From: Lichenostomus cassidix
Lineage: Eukaryota > Chordata > Aves > Passeriformes > Meliphagidae
Assembly (NCBI GenBank): GCA_008360975.2
Contig: CM039196.1
Coordinates: 8,164,263 to 8,228,262 of the forward strand
DNA length: 64,000 nucleotides
Reading direction: 5' to 3'
Shown: positions 1 through 13,140 of the stretch, one piece after another
Position numbering within the stretch: the first letter of the stretch is position 1
How the letters are laid out: each line of letters starts with the position of its first letter
Translations under genes and position numbers: made by a program
The notes under the pieces: model-generated
Seen by the model: the letters and a program-made list of their open reading frames with translations, nothing else
Databases searched by the model: none
What the model was told of the DNA's origin: nothing

Positions 1-1907
1 TCTCCTTAGCATTGTCAATAATAATTTTCTTTATATCTTGCATAACAACATGAGGCAACCTGACAGAGCACTCGGGCAATAATTCAATCTTAGCTTCCCA
101 CCGACGTTCATTAAACTGAATATAACTTCACCAGAGCTGCCATTGAATTATACCCTCATATCCTTGTGGGAATTGTATATTATTCCCTGGGGAATAGCAG
201 GAATGCGGTTGAAGATGAAATAATTTGTTTTAAAAACCCCAGGATTGTATCTGATAGCACATTATTTCTTCATCTTGTTACTTACTTTGCATATTAGTAA
301 TTAGCAGAGGTTATTTCCTCCATTCCCCCCACCTTTTTGTTTCATTTCATGTCTGATAACATTAATCCATGTGAGATAAGATGCTGGAAGATTTTAATAC
401 AGCTGAAATGACTGAGATCTTCACTAGACACAGGAAAACCCTATGAAATTCAAATTCATTTTGGCAAACAACAAAATACTCCTCACCACTCCCCCCTGAA
501 TTTTGGCATCTGTCCCTTCCCCTTGAGAACAAGCCTCCCCTGGCCCTACTGTGTGTGCAGTTGGATAGGGCAAAGCTCAGGTGGTCTCTGCACAACCACT
601 GCAGTTGATGCTCCTACTGCTGCATCTCCAGCCCAAATTTCTCTGGTTTGCTTTTGAAGAGAGTCTTATGATTCACCCAACCCTAACGATAAGCACAAGA
701 TTTTTCCCAGTCCACAGTGATGGCTTTGGAATTTGGCTTTTGGCAGTTGTGATGGCTTTGGAAGCTATTCTGTGATGCCACTGTGCTGGGGATGGGGAGA
801 GTTTGTGATGCACCATGGAGCTTGTACCAGTACACCGTGAAAAGAAAACCAAGAAATGCAACTGCAGTTGTCTTCCTGCCTTGTGCTGCTTCCTCTGATC
901 TCCCTGGCCTTTGAGGAGTTTCCTTTAGTCAGCATACATTACTCTGTTTTCTACAGTGGTTCTATGTTGCCTTCAGCAAGATGGCCACTGGTCACAAAGC
1001 AGCCAAGAGCACTCTCAAATGTGAGAGCTGGCACAAGCTCTGATGACAGAACTGCCTCCCAATCTCCACCCCAGCAGACAGGGCTAAAGAGCCTGTCGGT
1101 AGCTCTGCCGGGCCATGAGCAGCAACCGCCAGGCTCTGCCTTTCGTTTCTTTTTCACGGGCTGTCTGTTCCTGTCATGTTTGGGGACAGAGCCCAAACAT
1201 TCTACCCCCACGTCACTCTCCCACTCCTGCACAAGTTGCCTGCTGTTAAACCTTATCCTGCTGAATACCATGTGTTTCATATTAATTACATGTCCGAGCC
1301 CCATGAAAGTCATTGAAATTTAATGAGATGCAGGGATGGAACCACTGAGCCAATGGCATTCATTAAGGGTTGCCATGGAGATCAGTTTGCCAGGCTTGAC
1401 CCACATTAAGTGCCACTGGTCACCTCCCAAACAGACAAAAACATGGAATTAAAAAAAAAATTTGCAGCCAATTCCTGAGGGGTCTGAGCACTATGGGCTC
1501 TGACGGCCTTTAGTCAGAGCAGCTGGGGCTCAGCCGAGCTCAGCACATGGCCCGTGGCTCTGTCAGGGAACGGAGCTCTAACAGAACTCTGAAGGTGCTC
1601 CTGAGCGGCACCTGCAGAGAGGAGAAACAACCCCACCAGCTCACTGACACAAAGAGGCCAGTGAGCTCTTTCCAATTCCCTTCCACCCCTTACAAGTGGT
1701 GCAGCTGAACAGAGCTATCACTTGAAATGCATTTTGTGCTGTTTCCAAAATGATGCTATTCCCAGCAAATATCAATATTGCGGCTCTAAGGAGATGGGGT
1801 GAGAGATGGAAAAGGTGGGGGCATGGGTAGAGAAAAGAGGTTCTAACTCAACATGGAAGTGCTAAGATGGAGAAATTTTAAAAGAGAAAGCTTCAATGAG
1901 AGCAAAG

Positions 1908-2060
1908 GATGGCCTGTACTGGGGTAGAGAAGAGCTCCTATTACTTCCTGGCTCAGCCAGAGTCTCTGCACAGCCTTGGCCAAATTGCTTACTTTCCATC
2001 TCCCCCATTCCCTCTCTGCAAAATCAGGGTCACAATAAGTCCTTCTTCCCTACTCTGGTC
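1908..2060 (+). mobile_element. MIR/CORE-SINE-like fossil
   Basis: Around 1951-2045 the order TCCTGGCTCAGCCAGAGTCT, CCTTGGCCAAATTGCTTACT, CCCTCTCTGCAAAATCAGGG follows the order of the MIR core and 3' tail (…CTTGGGCAAGTCACTTA…CTGTAAAATGGG). Strong decay, so identification is tentative. Confidence 0.45.
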
Positions 2061-5000
2061 TAGCGAGATAGAGACCAAATCAAAGTCCTGCCCGTGTGCT
2101 TTTCTAGTGCCTAGTGAATGGGGCAGCATGACCTCCGACAGCTCTTTGTAGTCTCTCAGTATAAATAATAATATTAAAACTGAATTAATTAACCAGCTCA
2201 CCAATCTGCCTACTTTCCAGCCCACCAGTAATCTGTAAGAATCAGACTAAGATGCAGCTTCAGGAGTGGCTGGGTGGCAGTGGGGGCCCAGGGGAAGGCA
2301 GAAGGCTGGCTGTGCAGTAGTACATATACAGCTCTGACACTCAGGCAGTGTCTTTATCTCTCAGGTTAATCAGGTCCCACTGCAGAACAGACCCTTACAC
2401 AGAGCTTGCTGCAGGTAATAGAGAATAATACAGAGCAGCAGCAGAGCTGCCTCTGATTTCCAAAATATTTTAATATTTTCTTTTTCATCCTTAGTCCAAG
2501 TACATATCAGCAAACACATGCAACTGTCACATCCCAAGTTCTAGAAAGGAATCTACAAGAACATGATAGTTTAAGCCAGGTCTCAGTGAAATGAAAAGCA
2601 CCCTCATAACAAAGGCAAAAATATAAGTTACAATTTATAAGGCAACTAACCCCTAAGCGCAGAGGCCATCCTTTGAAGCGCAACTCAAAAACCAGAAAGA
2701 AATTGCAACAAACTTATCTAAGTACATCTGGTTCACCTAACCCATCTGCAGCCCTGGGAAAGAACCCCATTGCCAAAAATGGCTGAAACCTTATCCTCAC
2801 AGCCTACGGGGGTTCAGATAATTATATCTGACATGAAAACTTGTAGCACATACAGAAAACTGGAGGGGGAAGAAAAGGTCAACTGTATAAAGATGCAATC
2901 ACTGTGGAAGGGGCCAAGTTACAGCATGGTGAGCTGTTTAAACAGCCAAGATAAATAAGATACAATTAGGGTTACATTGGCTCACCCTTTTTAGATCCCA
3001 TATGTGGGTGTATGAACCTTGGAAAAAAAGGGCCAAGTTATCAGGACTTGCTGCTTATTTAACTTGGCCCATTTCAAGGCTCAGCCTGTTCTAACTTCAT
3101 CCCATTTTTTGCAGCAAACAACCCCTTTCCAGTATTTTTATACTTGTCAAGTGTTTTCGGATCACATCTCTCTTCTTTTCATTGTTTTCTTTAAAAAGAG
3201 AAAAGTGCTGAGAAATGGAAGTGAATCTGAACTCCGGGCCTCCTATACCAAAGTCAGCAAACCTTATCCCTTTGTGCCAGCCAGCCTAGGGTCTTTGGTC
3301 AAAAATGAAAGCAGAAGAATTTCCAGCATGTTTAATTACCAACCACAGGGAGCCTGGTACAGCCCCACAAATGGAGTAATGTATTGAAACTAGCAAAGAA
3401 AAGTCAGCTGAAAATATTTTGTCGAAGGGCCATCGAGTTGAAGCCTAGTTCTGGAAGGATGCAGAATTTCCTGGGAACATGATGTTGGCAATCAAAGACT
3501 GACTCCCGCAGAGTTCCTCAGACTCAAGCCTTGGGATCAGCATTCCCCAGCCTCTGCAGAGGTTCAGAGACTAATCTAAGTGTTTTACATGGCTACCACA
3601 CCAAAAGGGGCTTGTGTGCAGCAGTAAGGTTAATTCAGAACACTTGTTACAGGTCTGCCCTCCTCAACACACGTTAGAAACTGTTAGAAACTCTAGTTAT
3701 AAATGTATGTAGCTGTTACTAATCCGTGTATTTGAGACGCTTCCTACTATTATAGTATTACCAATACCACCTCTGAAACAGACAGGAGGCTGATCCCATC
3801 GCCTGCTTTAGCCCCTACGTGCCACTCCTCTGATGCATTTCTGCAAATATTCAAAGTGTCCTCATACCCATGTAAAAGAGTACCTGGTTACATGACTGTG
3901 GGAGAACCAGCAGGGTTCATTAATTTATGCAGATAGCTCTGTTTCATGGCAGAGCAGGTCTGACTCTTTCTCCAACATTCACTGTCACCTGTTCCACTCC
4001 GTGGAAACTTGCTCTTTCATCAGGTTTTTGTCTCTGCGCCTAATTTTAAGATGCTGCCTGGTGATTAAGTGTTTTGCTCAGCCTATAAAAATGTGTTGGT
4101 TTAGCACAGTGGTGAATCTTCTGTGTGAAGGGCAAAATTCTCATCCCTTGTGAACCAATGCACTCCCATGAGAGTCTGTGCTCAGTAAAGCACAGATACT
4201 AAAGACAGGCAAGCTGGGAAAGGCTCCTGGAGTTCTTCAGAGGGCATTGGTTGTCATACTCTCTGTGAGAGCCTCAGCCTGGGACTATAGCTAGATACAC
4301 ACAGCCACAAGATTCCTCTGTACATGGCACATCTTATGGGCTCACTCAGTTCATCTCACAGACCAGCAAGACAAAAACACCCATGAGTTTTTAATGGCAG
4401 TGCCAGGTTTGAGTGGTCCTCGATAAACCAGATATTGCCCATTTGCTGGGAGGGGAAAAACAGAGATAAGGGAGCTGAAAAGGTCTGAGACAGAGGGTAG
4501 TGAAGAGTGAGCCCTTCAGGGCCATCTGGCCCTAACAGCAGCACCAACCTCCCCCTCCCTCCCACTGCACACTCCCCTCCTCCTTCTCTGGCAAAAAGGC
4601 CTGCTCCTTCCAGTTGTTGGGAGGGGGAAATGCCATATGGGCTTGTGGCTGGGAGACTGGAGGGACATCCAGTATAGCAGAGATGAAGGTGGAGCTAAAG
4701 CCAAGTATCCTGGGGAAAATTTATAATCCCCACCTCCTTGCCTCCTCTGCCAGTTATTTAGGAACCAACATCTCTACCCTGTCTTATTGAACAATAAAGA
4801 CCTACCCTATTGCAAGCTGTCCCTGCCCCATGCCAGACAGGCATTTTTCTTCTGTTATGCTCCCCTCTTCTGCCCAGCACTCCCCAGAGCCATCAGCACA
4901 GAGATGCGGCTCAGACCAACCAGAACAGAAGTACCCAGAGAATGAACCCAGCCATGCAACCCCTCTTCCACTCTCCATTCATCAATGTCAAGCTGCAATA

Positions 5001-7264
5001 ATTGAACATTTGCATCCCCAATTTCACACAGCCCCATGTCCCTGCAAATTAGCAGTCCACCTATATATATATATTTACAGACACACGTGTCTGCTTGTGG
5101 TGAGGGCTGCATAGATGGGGGAGCAGAAGAATGCGAGTTTTCTATCCTGCTGGTGCATGACAAAAAGCTCTGGCTCTGAGGCTGGCCAGCAATACTAGGC
5201 TTTATTCCTTCTGTTCGTCCATCCCATCTCACAGTATAACACACCCACATGGTGCTACTGCTGTTGTTTGGAGTTTCTTCTGTTTGTTCGCATCATTTAC
5301 ACTTTTATCTCCTTCCCCTGTGAGCCCTCATGGAGGTGTCTTCCTTTAGTATGCAGGCCTGGTTGGCCAGTTGCCATAGCAATCCATTGCAGTCCTCGTA
5401 ATATTGCAGGAAGCAAGATCAAAAAGGCAGGATTGTAATAAAGGGGAAAAAAAAAAGGGAGAGAGAGGGAAAGAAGAAGGAGGTATCTTTCCCACTCTTC
5501 TTCTGCTCTGCACAGAGGCATTTTACAAGAGCCCATCATTTTAGGACTGGAGTGAAAGATTAATAGAGTTTCAATAGCCACACTGCCAAAAAGCCAGATA
5601 ACCACAGGGAAGAAGCCAGGCATCACTCATTTAGAAGGGTGGCACAGCATGCTCAGCATGCACACAGCCTCCATTCCCTACACCACTTTATACACTACTT
5701 TTTCTCTCACTGTTAAATTCTGTACTATTTGCCTAGTGACACAACTCATTGCTCTAATGACAGCAAATGCCTGAACCTGGAGTTTGCAAAGGCTGACACT
5801 GGCCCTCAATGACTGGAAGCCAAGTGAAACAACCTTTCCCCTTTATTTGACTACAGCCATTGCATTTGCTGTTTTTCTTGGATATGTTAGAGATGCCCAT
5901 TTGAATTCAGTCTATTCTGTTGTACAAATAACTATTAATCCAGACCTTTACACAATGGCCTCCAAAGTGGTTCACAGATACAGCAGCCAAATGTCTGCCA
6001 TGAAAAGCTGAGTCCCAGACAAACAAGCCTGTGCTATGAAGGAGTACAGCACAAGAATGCAACAAATAGACACCAAAACATCCAACTTGACAACAGTTCC
6101 AAAACAAAGATTAGTGTGCCTGGTCTTGGGGATGCTGCAGCTCATGCTTATGTCAGCACAAAAGCTGTATCAGTGCTGTTTAGTGTCTGCTCCAACATTT
6201 GCTCCTAACCACAAGTGTGCCATGGATTTGTGAGGTTATAGGTACCTAGATAAAAGGAAAATGCAGCCAGTGTTACCTGAAAAACAGTCCTGGAGTCATC
6301 ATCAAGACCAAGCTCTCAGCCCTGCCTCCCCTGAGCTCAAAGCCACCACCCATGTCTTCCCTCACATTTCTCCTCCATTTCGAACATTTTGATTTACCTA
6401 CAAAAAATGAAAACGAGACTTTTTTTTTTAATTTCACATTTTATGAGCAGCTTTAGGAAGCAAGGAGATGAAGAATCCATCCCCAGTGGAGAACACGTGG
6501 CTAACGGGTAGATTTAATTTATATGAAGTGCATGGCTCTCTTGTAAGCCCTGCTTGGCATATTAAACTGGTGTCTTACATCTCCTTCCAGTGCCAGAAAT
6601 ATTCATTTCCCACATCATAAAGACCCATCCATGAATAATAATATTAATAATTAAGCACCTGACTCTAGGGCTATACTTTGAGCATCATAACACTCTAATC
6701 ATTTGCTTATCCCATGATAATTACACTCCTCCATCCTATTTGTATGCTCTGCCTTATTGGTTAACTATTTATTTGCTAGGGTGTTTCGTGAGACCCCCGC
6801 CCGAGTTTTCAGAGCCCAAGTTTCACCTTCCTAGCAAACTGATGAGGTATGTGCTCAGTTTTAGCAGCAGTATTCCCAAAGACAGCAATCCCAAGGCTCT
6901 GCTGATGACCTCATTGTCACCAGGCTCACTAAGAGGGGTGACTCAGCAATACAGGGCAGTATGGATGTCCCAGAAACCCGTGCTGGCACAAAGCCACACT
7001 CATTCCATCTCTTCCGGAAAGAAGTAACCAAAGCAGTGGGAAGGGAGGAGGATGAATCTCTGTCACAAAGAGCCAGGCAGATAATTCCAGCTAAGCTTGC
7101 TCAGCACTAGTGAAGAACTAGAAGAAAGACAGCTGTGTTAGGATGTCATTCTGCCTGGACCAATTAGGTTTTCTGAGAAGCACAATCTTTCCTGCACAGG
7201 CTCACCTGAAACAGCCATTAGGGGTTGTTTGGCTCCGTGCTGGTTTTTTCAAGCCCATTACTGT

Positions 7265-7370
7265 AAAAATTATGGTCCCAGTTCTGCCATCTTTCCCATG
7301 GCATGTATGAATTAACTTGCTACTGCACTGATTTCAACTAAAAATACTGTTACATGCAACTCAAGAAAAG
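7265..7370. repeat. possible second ancient hairpin-type repeat fossil
   Basis: GGTCCCAGTTCTGCCATCTT and the later CACTGATTTCAACTAAAAATAC resemble another old hairpin repeat of sauropsids (phrases of the type 'CTGCCATCCTTACTC' and 'CATTGATTTCAATGGGACTAC'). The resemblance is by eye and from memory only. Confidence 0.3.
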
Positions 7371-10300
7371 GCTTACTGCCTGCTTTCACACACACTCCTA
7401 TGCCATGGTACCTACCTTTCATGTTTTCCCCACCAAAGCCTGCAACTGCAGCACAAACATCTAAGATTCTTGACCATCTCCTTATCCATGACATTCCTGC
7501 AAATGCCTGCCACTAATTTGTCCCATAGAGACAAAAACCTCTGGACAGGCGAAGATTTCCCATTACATGTAATCTCACAGCATATAATGTATAATTTCTG
7601 AAAGAGCTTCAGAAAGAGAGAAGGTTCATAAAAAGACAGTGGATGGAAGTTTGTGAGGCCATCAATAAGAAAACAACAGCAGAAAAGCCAAAAAAAAAAC
7701 CCTAGTACTTTAAGAGCTGAATATATCAAAAAGTTTAAGGTCAGCAAAGAGGGCTTGTGAAAAATAACATGAAAGCAGCAAGACTGCAAAAAAGGTCTGT
7801 TAAGACAAAAAGACTAGTGTGTCAGGAAAGATATCTAGTGTTGGAAAAAACTATTTTTGTTATTGTTTCCAACTCCACACAACAAACACAAAACCCACAA
7901 ACACTGACTTTTATGGCTGAAGTAAATCACAGATTGGTGCTCAGGCTTGTTTCTTTTGTCTATTAAATAAAGTACCAAAAGTACCAAAAGAAACCTATTT
8001 CTTGCTGATATCTCAAAAGCAGGAAGCAAGAACACATACTCCAAAGATGATGGGATTCTACATGCTTACTTGGGTAGAACTTCATTTATCAAAGAGTTAC
8101 TTGTTACATATGGATGAAGACAAGTCAGATCCTGCAAACTTCAGTGATATAAAGAATGTCTTCTGTGAAGTCTGTTGAAACCAAGAACAGCCAAAAACAC
8201 TGGATGCCAGAGTAGGATGATGCATTTGAGCAGACCATGCTTTGGCCAGCAATGAAACAAAGCGAGCAATGGAAGAAAAACTGATTTTTCAAGAAGACAT
8301 GAAAATAAGAGAGGCTAGTTTTATAAAACCATGACATATCAGACTCCAGCACTGACACTAACAGACAAGTATCAGAACAACTTCTCATCAGGTTTTAGTG
8401 CCTTGAGGTACTAACATACACAGAAATGATTAGCCCTGTTCATTGGTGTCATGCAGAGCACATTAGGTTTTATTAAGGAAGCAAATGCCCATATAGCTTG
8501 TGGTTCCCCACATCTCTAAAAGCAAGTCACACAACGTCAAACAGGAACACGACAGCTCCTGTCTGGAGCTTTGCCTGGGGCTCAGTGTGCGCTGGAAAGC
8601 TGCACGTCTTTGTTATACCAAGATACCTACAAACCTCCCCAGCCAAACAGACCTTGTCTTCCAGGCATTTTATGCAGACTTCCCTATTCCTTTAGGGAAA
8701 ATGGGACAGTCACCTCTTGCAGCACTACCTGAAGCACACTGATATGCAGAGGCACGTTCCCCTTCTTTTTTCCTCTTTTGCAACACTGCTATGCCATCCC
8801 TCCCTTCTTTTTAGTCGAACAGCTGCACACGAAATGCCTGGAAGGACCTCACAGGGGCTGCAGTTTCACACAGAAGCAAAGCACCACCCATCAGCTGCAG
8901 GAAGTCAGAGCCCAGAGGCAGGAGCTGAACAGCTGCTCATTGGAAGCAGCTGATGGCAGAATCTTGGCTCCCTGCAGGGCAATCCTTCCTGGCTCTTCTT
9001 GAGCTCAGGCAAGATCCTAAACTCCTCCTGCCTGGCTTGGAATACAGCCTACTAATAACCAATATTACTATACCTGCCTTTGTGCTATGATTTCTTACCA
9101 CTGCAACCATACCAACTAGAAGTCATACAGTCTTAACCACAATTAGTTAAATCATTAAAATTTCAAGCCCTTCAAGTCAAAACTACTGAAAAAACTGACT
9201 CCCAACAAATAACCAGAAACAGATACTCTCAGTCATAGTTGTAACAGTGTAACATAGCCTTATTGATGGTTTATGCAAACACACTACACACCAGAATACT
9301 TGCAATACTTCCCGGAATACCTTACTTATCTGGAATATTTGCCAGCAACTTGCCACAACTATTGACTTTTAGTGTTTTTTGTTGAGTTTATTGTCTGCCC
9401 AGTGTGACTAATTTGTACACCATATTCATGGAGTTGCTGCTAACTAGACACCTGCCAGAACCAAGATCAGCCTTCATACTAGCTATTGACTAGTTCAATG
9501 TGAATACTTCCGTATGTCCACAACTCATGGAAGCATCTACAAGAGTATCCATTCCCCAGCATCTCTATCAACTAAACTGTGTTGGTCAGACTAACCAGGG
9601 GAAGCCAGCAGAGGAAGTCAGAGATATCATGCAGATATGGGAATGATACTGTGATAATTCATACCAGATTATGTCATGAAACTGGGTCAGGGCAGTGAAA
9701 ACCATCAACTACCCATCAGTGACTTTTGTCAGCAGCAGTTCAAGCTCTATCTGGCACAGGGCAGTGCCCCGCCAGTTATCTTGAGCTTTTTGTCTCATTC
9801 AAGCTCTGCACTAAAGCTACGTTTTACACTGTTTAAACACAAACAACATATATACACTTGCATAAATGATACACAAGCAGGCCTGCCCCACTGCATCCTG
9901 AAGAAGGCAAACCTGAACATAACCACAAGACTGGCACCTGAAAGCCATGAGGACCTGAGGCTAAAACCCAACTGTTGCTTTATACTTTTAAATTGTCTGG
10001 CAATATTCATTCATTGCAACAGTCTGCTGTCTCATGTACACAAGACTGCAAGAGCTTCAGGGCAGAGGCCATCATCAGTTTTTGTATGTTTATACAGTGC
10101 CTACAACAACAATACAGTAGCAACCGGAAATCTAATAATTAAGTTATTATAGTAACAATGACAGAGCTGAGCAGCAGTGACTCTGGCTGTGTCAAAGCTA
10201 CAAAAATCCATTTAACACTCACACAGATATTCTAACCTCCCTGGCCTGTTACAGAGCCTAGCTCTTGAGAGCAGAAAATTGGGAGAGAAACTAATGCACC

Positions 10301-13030
10301 GATGGTTAGCAGTCCTAGTACACAGCTGCTAGTCAGGGTAATACAATGGGTCAGTGAAGGAAGCAAACGAATCTGCATCAAAATCCCTACTCTGAATGCT
10401 ATGGGTTAAGTTCCTGTAGCCTACAGAGTGGAGAGTTGAGTATGAGAAAAATGAATGGGATTTTCCTTTTATGAATGGAGGTAATAGAAACTCCTCAGAC
10501 TTGCAAGCTAAGTCATCACCCCCATCACGGCCATTGCACAACAGCTTTCTGTGATGTTAAAGCCTCAACAGTTCCTTGGGAGGCTCCTTCTATTTGGTTA
10601 AAATCAATAGCATAGGGCTCCAGCAGTCCTCCAGAACTGGAGTGAAAACACAATCAGTTTTCAGACCAAAAGTCAGTGAGGCAAACTCAGCCACATGGTT
10701 ATGTCTGACTGTGACTGGTGCATCAACTCCATTAACAGAAAGTCCTTCAGTCTAAGGTACAGTCACAAGCCTATGACCCCACAACTCTCAGTGGGACTCA
10801 GTCCAGAGAGGACAGACTCTGTAATCTGTCTGCTGACAATTTTTAAGCAGAGCACAGCCCAGATTGATAGATAATGCAGAGATGAGAAGAAAGTGTAAAA
10901 ACTTACTTTTGTTGTTTCTATTAGCTAATATTGTCAATAAAAGTAGTAATACGCTGTCTGTTATGCCAGAAATTCTATGAACATTTATGTCTGCATTTTA
11001 ACAACAACTGTTCTGAAGTGATCATACTCTCAGTTAATGACAGGCACAACAGGTGGGTGGAACAGAAGGAGACAAGCAATGAATAAAATAAGAACATTTT
11101 GCATTCTAAGCAGTTACCACATTTCTCTACATCTCAAGAGTGAAGGCAGGGCTCCTCTGTGGGACTTGTTCATCATTTGTATGGCAACACCTGCAGACAT
11201 ATTAGAGGACTGCTTGCTGCAATGCATGGCACCGCAAAAGATACAGACTCACATCCAGACAGGATAAGGTGTTTTAAAACAAACCAGATATGGCATCAAA
11301 TACTGATCCCATTTGCACCTGACCTAAAAACTCCAAAGACTAAAGCCCTACCTACCTCATTAGATGTCACACTATCCTGTTACTGTCTTCAGCTCTGAAA
11401 TCTTAAAATTTCACCAGAGAGGTGGGGAATGAGGCATACAGTTGAGGAGTTAACTCAACAGAACAGATGAAATGTGTCTGGGAAAGACTTTGAGCCTCTT
11501 GTGTTCTAGCTCAGGGTTTTGTGAAGACACCACACAAAGGTAAGATCATACTATGCTTGTCTGCACTGTTTTTTCCAACCAGTCCAGCCTACATTTTGGC
11601 ATTGAGTGCCTCTAGCAAATGGAAAAGGAGGTAAGCCCTGTCCTGTATGAAGCACCAGGGAACATTAAGTATCAGTTATCAGGTTTGTAACTGTTGTTTT
11701 GATAGCTGGTCACCTATGGGAGGACCAGGTTCCCAGGAAGGATCAGCAGCTTATACAATCCTGAAATTCAAAGACCAAAAGATCACAAGGCTCAAAGAAA
11801 GACCCTCTCCTGAAGAGGTCAGATAGAGGGCCCAGTAGCCATCCAATTAAATTGTGGCACATTCATTATTTATGGAATCATTAGTAAGTCAGTGGCTGCT
11901 GGCCACCCTGGCCTACCACAGTGCAAACAGCCCCAAAGCAGGATGCAGCCAGATGCACACAACCCACATGCAGAAGTGTTTCTGGGCAGGTGACAAGACC
12001 CTGGACACAGGTTTAGCAGGGCCTTTGCTCATTCCTCTGTGAGCCTCAGCCTCCCACAGAGCCACCCCCACTGCCAGTGGGTGCCAAGAGAGGCACTAAT
12101 TCCTGGCTCCTTCCAGTCAGGGAGGCAAAGCACTTAGCAGAGCTGCAGGACAACAGGGGAAAAGGTTGCTTCCCCTTACAAGAATAAATTTGTCTGTTCC
12201 ACACCCTTAACATAAGCCTCCCTGCAACATCTGCTTTGCAGGAGAACTGCAAGGTCAGGTGGAAGGTGTGAGAAGAAAATTGCCATTCCTCCTTGGAGAA
12301 ACAAGCATGAAAATCCTGCAGCCATCCAGGGTGGCTGCAGGTGAAGCTGGCTTACCCCTGCCACTCAGAGCTGCTTTAGCAGCTGCAAATTTAACAAGGG
12401 TAGTATTAAAATAACCTCACTTATTTATAAAAGCAGGCAGGCTGAGTGACATTTCTATTACAGAGCACACAGCACTGGGAGATTCCCTGATGCTGCAGCA
12501 AACCAATGTAATCTGCATTACGATGCACTATTCTCTCTGCAGCACACACAAGCCATGCTCTCCCAGTATAACAGCAGGTCTGATTCTCATCCCCCTAGAG
12601 CTGGGGGAAGTTTTGTTATAGGCTTTGGTGGTAGTCAGATGAAGTACTAAATCCATGAGTAACCACCAACGTTACTAGCATTCACTACAGCCTGTTCATC
12701 TTGTATAATCAGCATTATATATCGTGTGCATCATTCTGTCTCTGCAATCCTGCAGCATGCTGACAGCTTAGAAATGGGGGCATTCTTCTTCAGTTGTTGG
12801 ATAAAACTGCATTACAATATAATTTCCATTTTACACTGTATTTCTGAGATGCTCAGACACTTAAACATGGGCTCACTGAAGTGAATGAAAGCATCATGTT
12901 AGTTATTTAGACTCCTTCAAAAATCTTAGCAATGTATTGGAATCTCTTTTATAGATTCCTCTGCTGCCCACTACAAAGACTGCTCCTGTGAAGTATCATG
13001 TGTATTAACAAACATAACAAAACAATGAGG

Positions 13031-13140
13031 TCAGATGCCCTTAATTACACCAGTTTAAATCCAGAGTTACTTTGATAAAATCAATTGGATTATTGATATT
13101 TACAATGGTATACTGGGGAGCAGAATTTGACCCTTAATCT
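13031..13140. repeat. ancient hairpin-type (MITE-like) repeat fossil
   Basis: Imperfect inverted repeat. The left arm, TTACACCAGTTTAAATCCAG then AGTTACTTTGAT, is matched in reverse complement by the right arm, ATTTACAATGGTATAC, around a centre TTGATAAAATCAATTGG, and is followed by GGAGCAGAATTTGACCC. It resembles a palindromic repeat widespread in sauropsid genomes, from memory. Strongly decayed. Confidence 0.45.

Larger units (their letters stand above)
1..13030. other. intergenic DNA, no gene recognised (left part)
   Basis: Apart from the fossil repeats listed, this is unique, mostly 40-45% GC sequence. The open frames in it (up to about 158 codons, for example 9676-10152 plus) have no recognisable protein, no splice-flanked exon pattern and low-complexity composition. 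A short TA run lies at about 5062-5074. Confidence 0.6.

Noticed and set aside
5062..5075. TA run as a TATA box
   Set aside because: It is a short simple repeat with no start-site or exon context around it.
9676..10152. 158-codon open frame, plus strand
   Set aside because: No motif, no signal peptide or domain pattern. Likely chance.
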